Of a DNA stretch of 5,084 bases, positions 4,755 through 5,084 are shown piece by piece. Source of the stretch: an uncultured beta proteobacterium (GTDB lineage Bacteria > Pseudomonadota > Gammaproteobacteria > Burkholderiales > SG8-39). The first letter of the stretch is position 1. The number at the start of each line of letters is the position of its first letter. The translations under genes were made by a program, and so were the position numbers. Under the pieces are notes generated by a model. It saw only the letters and a program-made list of their open reading frames with translations. It was not told the DNA's origin and made no database searches. The DNA lies in the NCBI GenBank assembly GCA_903868285.1, contig CAIPUP010000011.1, forward strand, positions 1 to 5,084, read 5' to 3'.

Positions 4755-5084
4755 ATGTCCGCCAGCATGCTCGATCTCGCCACGCAGTCCGAAGCTTCGG
4801 GCCCCGAAGGTTCGGGCCCCGAAGGTTCGGGCCATCTGGCCGAGAACGTGATGCACTTCGCCCGCGTGCTGCGCGACGCCGGGCTGCCGGTCGGTCCGGG
4901 CAAGGTGCTGGATGCGGTGCAGGCGATCGAAGTCGCCGGCGTCGAGCGGCGCGATGATTTCTACTGGACGCTGGCTTCGGTATTCATCGACAAGCGCGAA
5001 CAGTTCCATGTCTTCGATCAGGCCTTCCATATTTTCTGGAAGGACCCGCAACTGCTCGAACGCATCATGCAGATGCTGATGCCG
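4755..5084 (+). CDS. CoxE-like VWA-domain protein, N-terminal part (3' end missing)
   Basis: The first 110 residues of a protein whose N-terminus matches the CoxE-like partner of MoxR ATPases. Recognisable family segments are LAENVMHFARVLRDAGLPVG (28-47), GPGKVLDAVQAIE (47-59), ERRDDFYWTLASVF (64-77) and FDQAFHIFWKDP (87-98). The metal-binding VWA domain would lie further on, beyond the right edge; full-length members are around 380-480 residues. It is expected to bind the client protein while the upstream ATPase supplies energy. It starts 14 bases after the ATPase stop, indicating an operon. The ATG at 4755 has no clear Shine-Dalgarno, and in-frame ATGs at 4767 and 4851 (M33) are alternatives. 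If M33 were used, the repeat region would be untranslated leader, but LAEN just before it looks conserved, which favours the upstream start. Residues 15-26 are a tandem repeat (SGPEG twice, then SG), an unusual acidic, flexible insertion before the conserved domain. Confidence 0.88.
   Translation, partial: MSASMLDLATQSEASGPEGSGPEGSGHLAENVMHFARVLRDAGLPVGPGKVLDAVQAIEVAGVERRDDFYWTLASVFIDKREQFHVFDQAFHIFWKDPQLLERIMQMLMP
4796..4833 (+). repeat. 15-base tandem repeat, about 2.5 copies, coding for SGPEG
   Basis: TTCGGGCCCCGAAGG occurs at 4796-4810 and 4811-4825 with no mismatch, followed by TTCGGGCC at 4826-4833. The unit is a multiple of three and lies in frame in the CoxE-like gene, adding SGPEG per copy. 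Each full copy also contains an inverted repeat (TTCGGG, C, CCCGAA), extended by one pair to CTTCGGG/CCCGAAG in the first copy, so the RNA could form small stems. Exact copies suggest recent slippage expansion. Confidence 0.85.

Noticed and set aside
4795..4825. GC-rich inverted repeats as an intrinsic terminator between the ATPase and CoxE-like genes
   Set aside because: The repeats lie inside the coding frame of the CoxE-like gene, no T-run follows, and the paired genes are expected to be co-transcribed.
4796..4833. CRISPR-like repeat array
   Set aside because: The units are 15 bases, directly adjacent without spacers, and in frame within a gene.

Overview
The window looks like chromosomal DNA of a GC-rich proteobacterium. 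The best guess is a betaproteobacterium (Burkholderiales or a relative), because it has two Bug-type periplasmic solute-binding proteins, a family greatly expanded there, and because third codon positions are strongly G/C-biased. This assignment is inferred from gene content; no taxonomic marker gene is present. Coding density is very high and no stretch over 90 bases lacks a gene.

The left three quarters (about 1-3678) is read from the minus strand and looks like one operon. In transcription order it holds: a Bug/TctC-type solute-binding protein (3678 to 2644); a metal-type amidohydrolase of the 2-pyrone-4,6-dicarboxylate hydrolase (LigI-like) group (2588 to 1716); an NAD(P)-dependent dehydrogenase of the 6-phosphogluconate/beta-hydroxyacid dehydrogenase superfamily with a DUF1932-type C-terminus (1711 to 746); and a second Bug-type binding protein (723 to beyond the left edge). 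The gaps are 55, 4 and 22 bases. The plausible theme is capture of one or more small carboxylates in the periplasm, then hydrolysis and an NAD(P)-linked redox step in the cytoplasm. The substrate is unknown, and no TctA/TctB membrane component lies in the window.

The right quarter (3766-5084) is read from the plus strand, divergently. It encodes a MoxR-family AAA+ ATPase (CoxD-like) and, 14 bases later, the N-terminal part of its usual partner, a CoxE-like protein expected to carry a VWA domain beyond the right edge. Such pairs act as chaperone or cofactor-insertion machines for a client enzyme; the client is not visible here.

The 87-base divergent intergenic region (3679-3765) holds a perfect TATAAT for the minus-strand operon, a near-palindrome that could be an operator, and an extended -10-like motif very close to the MoxR start, which has no Shine-Dalgarno. 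Other small-scale oddities are an in-frame 15-base tandem repeat with internal dyad symmetry in the CoxE-like gene, a small hairpin around the ribosome binding site of the second binding protein, and an AT-rich gap between the first binding protein and the hydrolase. I found no RNA gene, mobile element or CRISPR array. The systems belong to known families; the least explained part is the pairing of a LigI-like hydrolase, a DUF1932 dehydrogenase and two different binding proteins.
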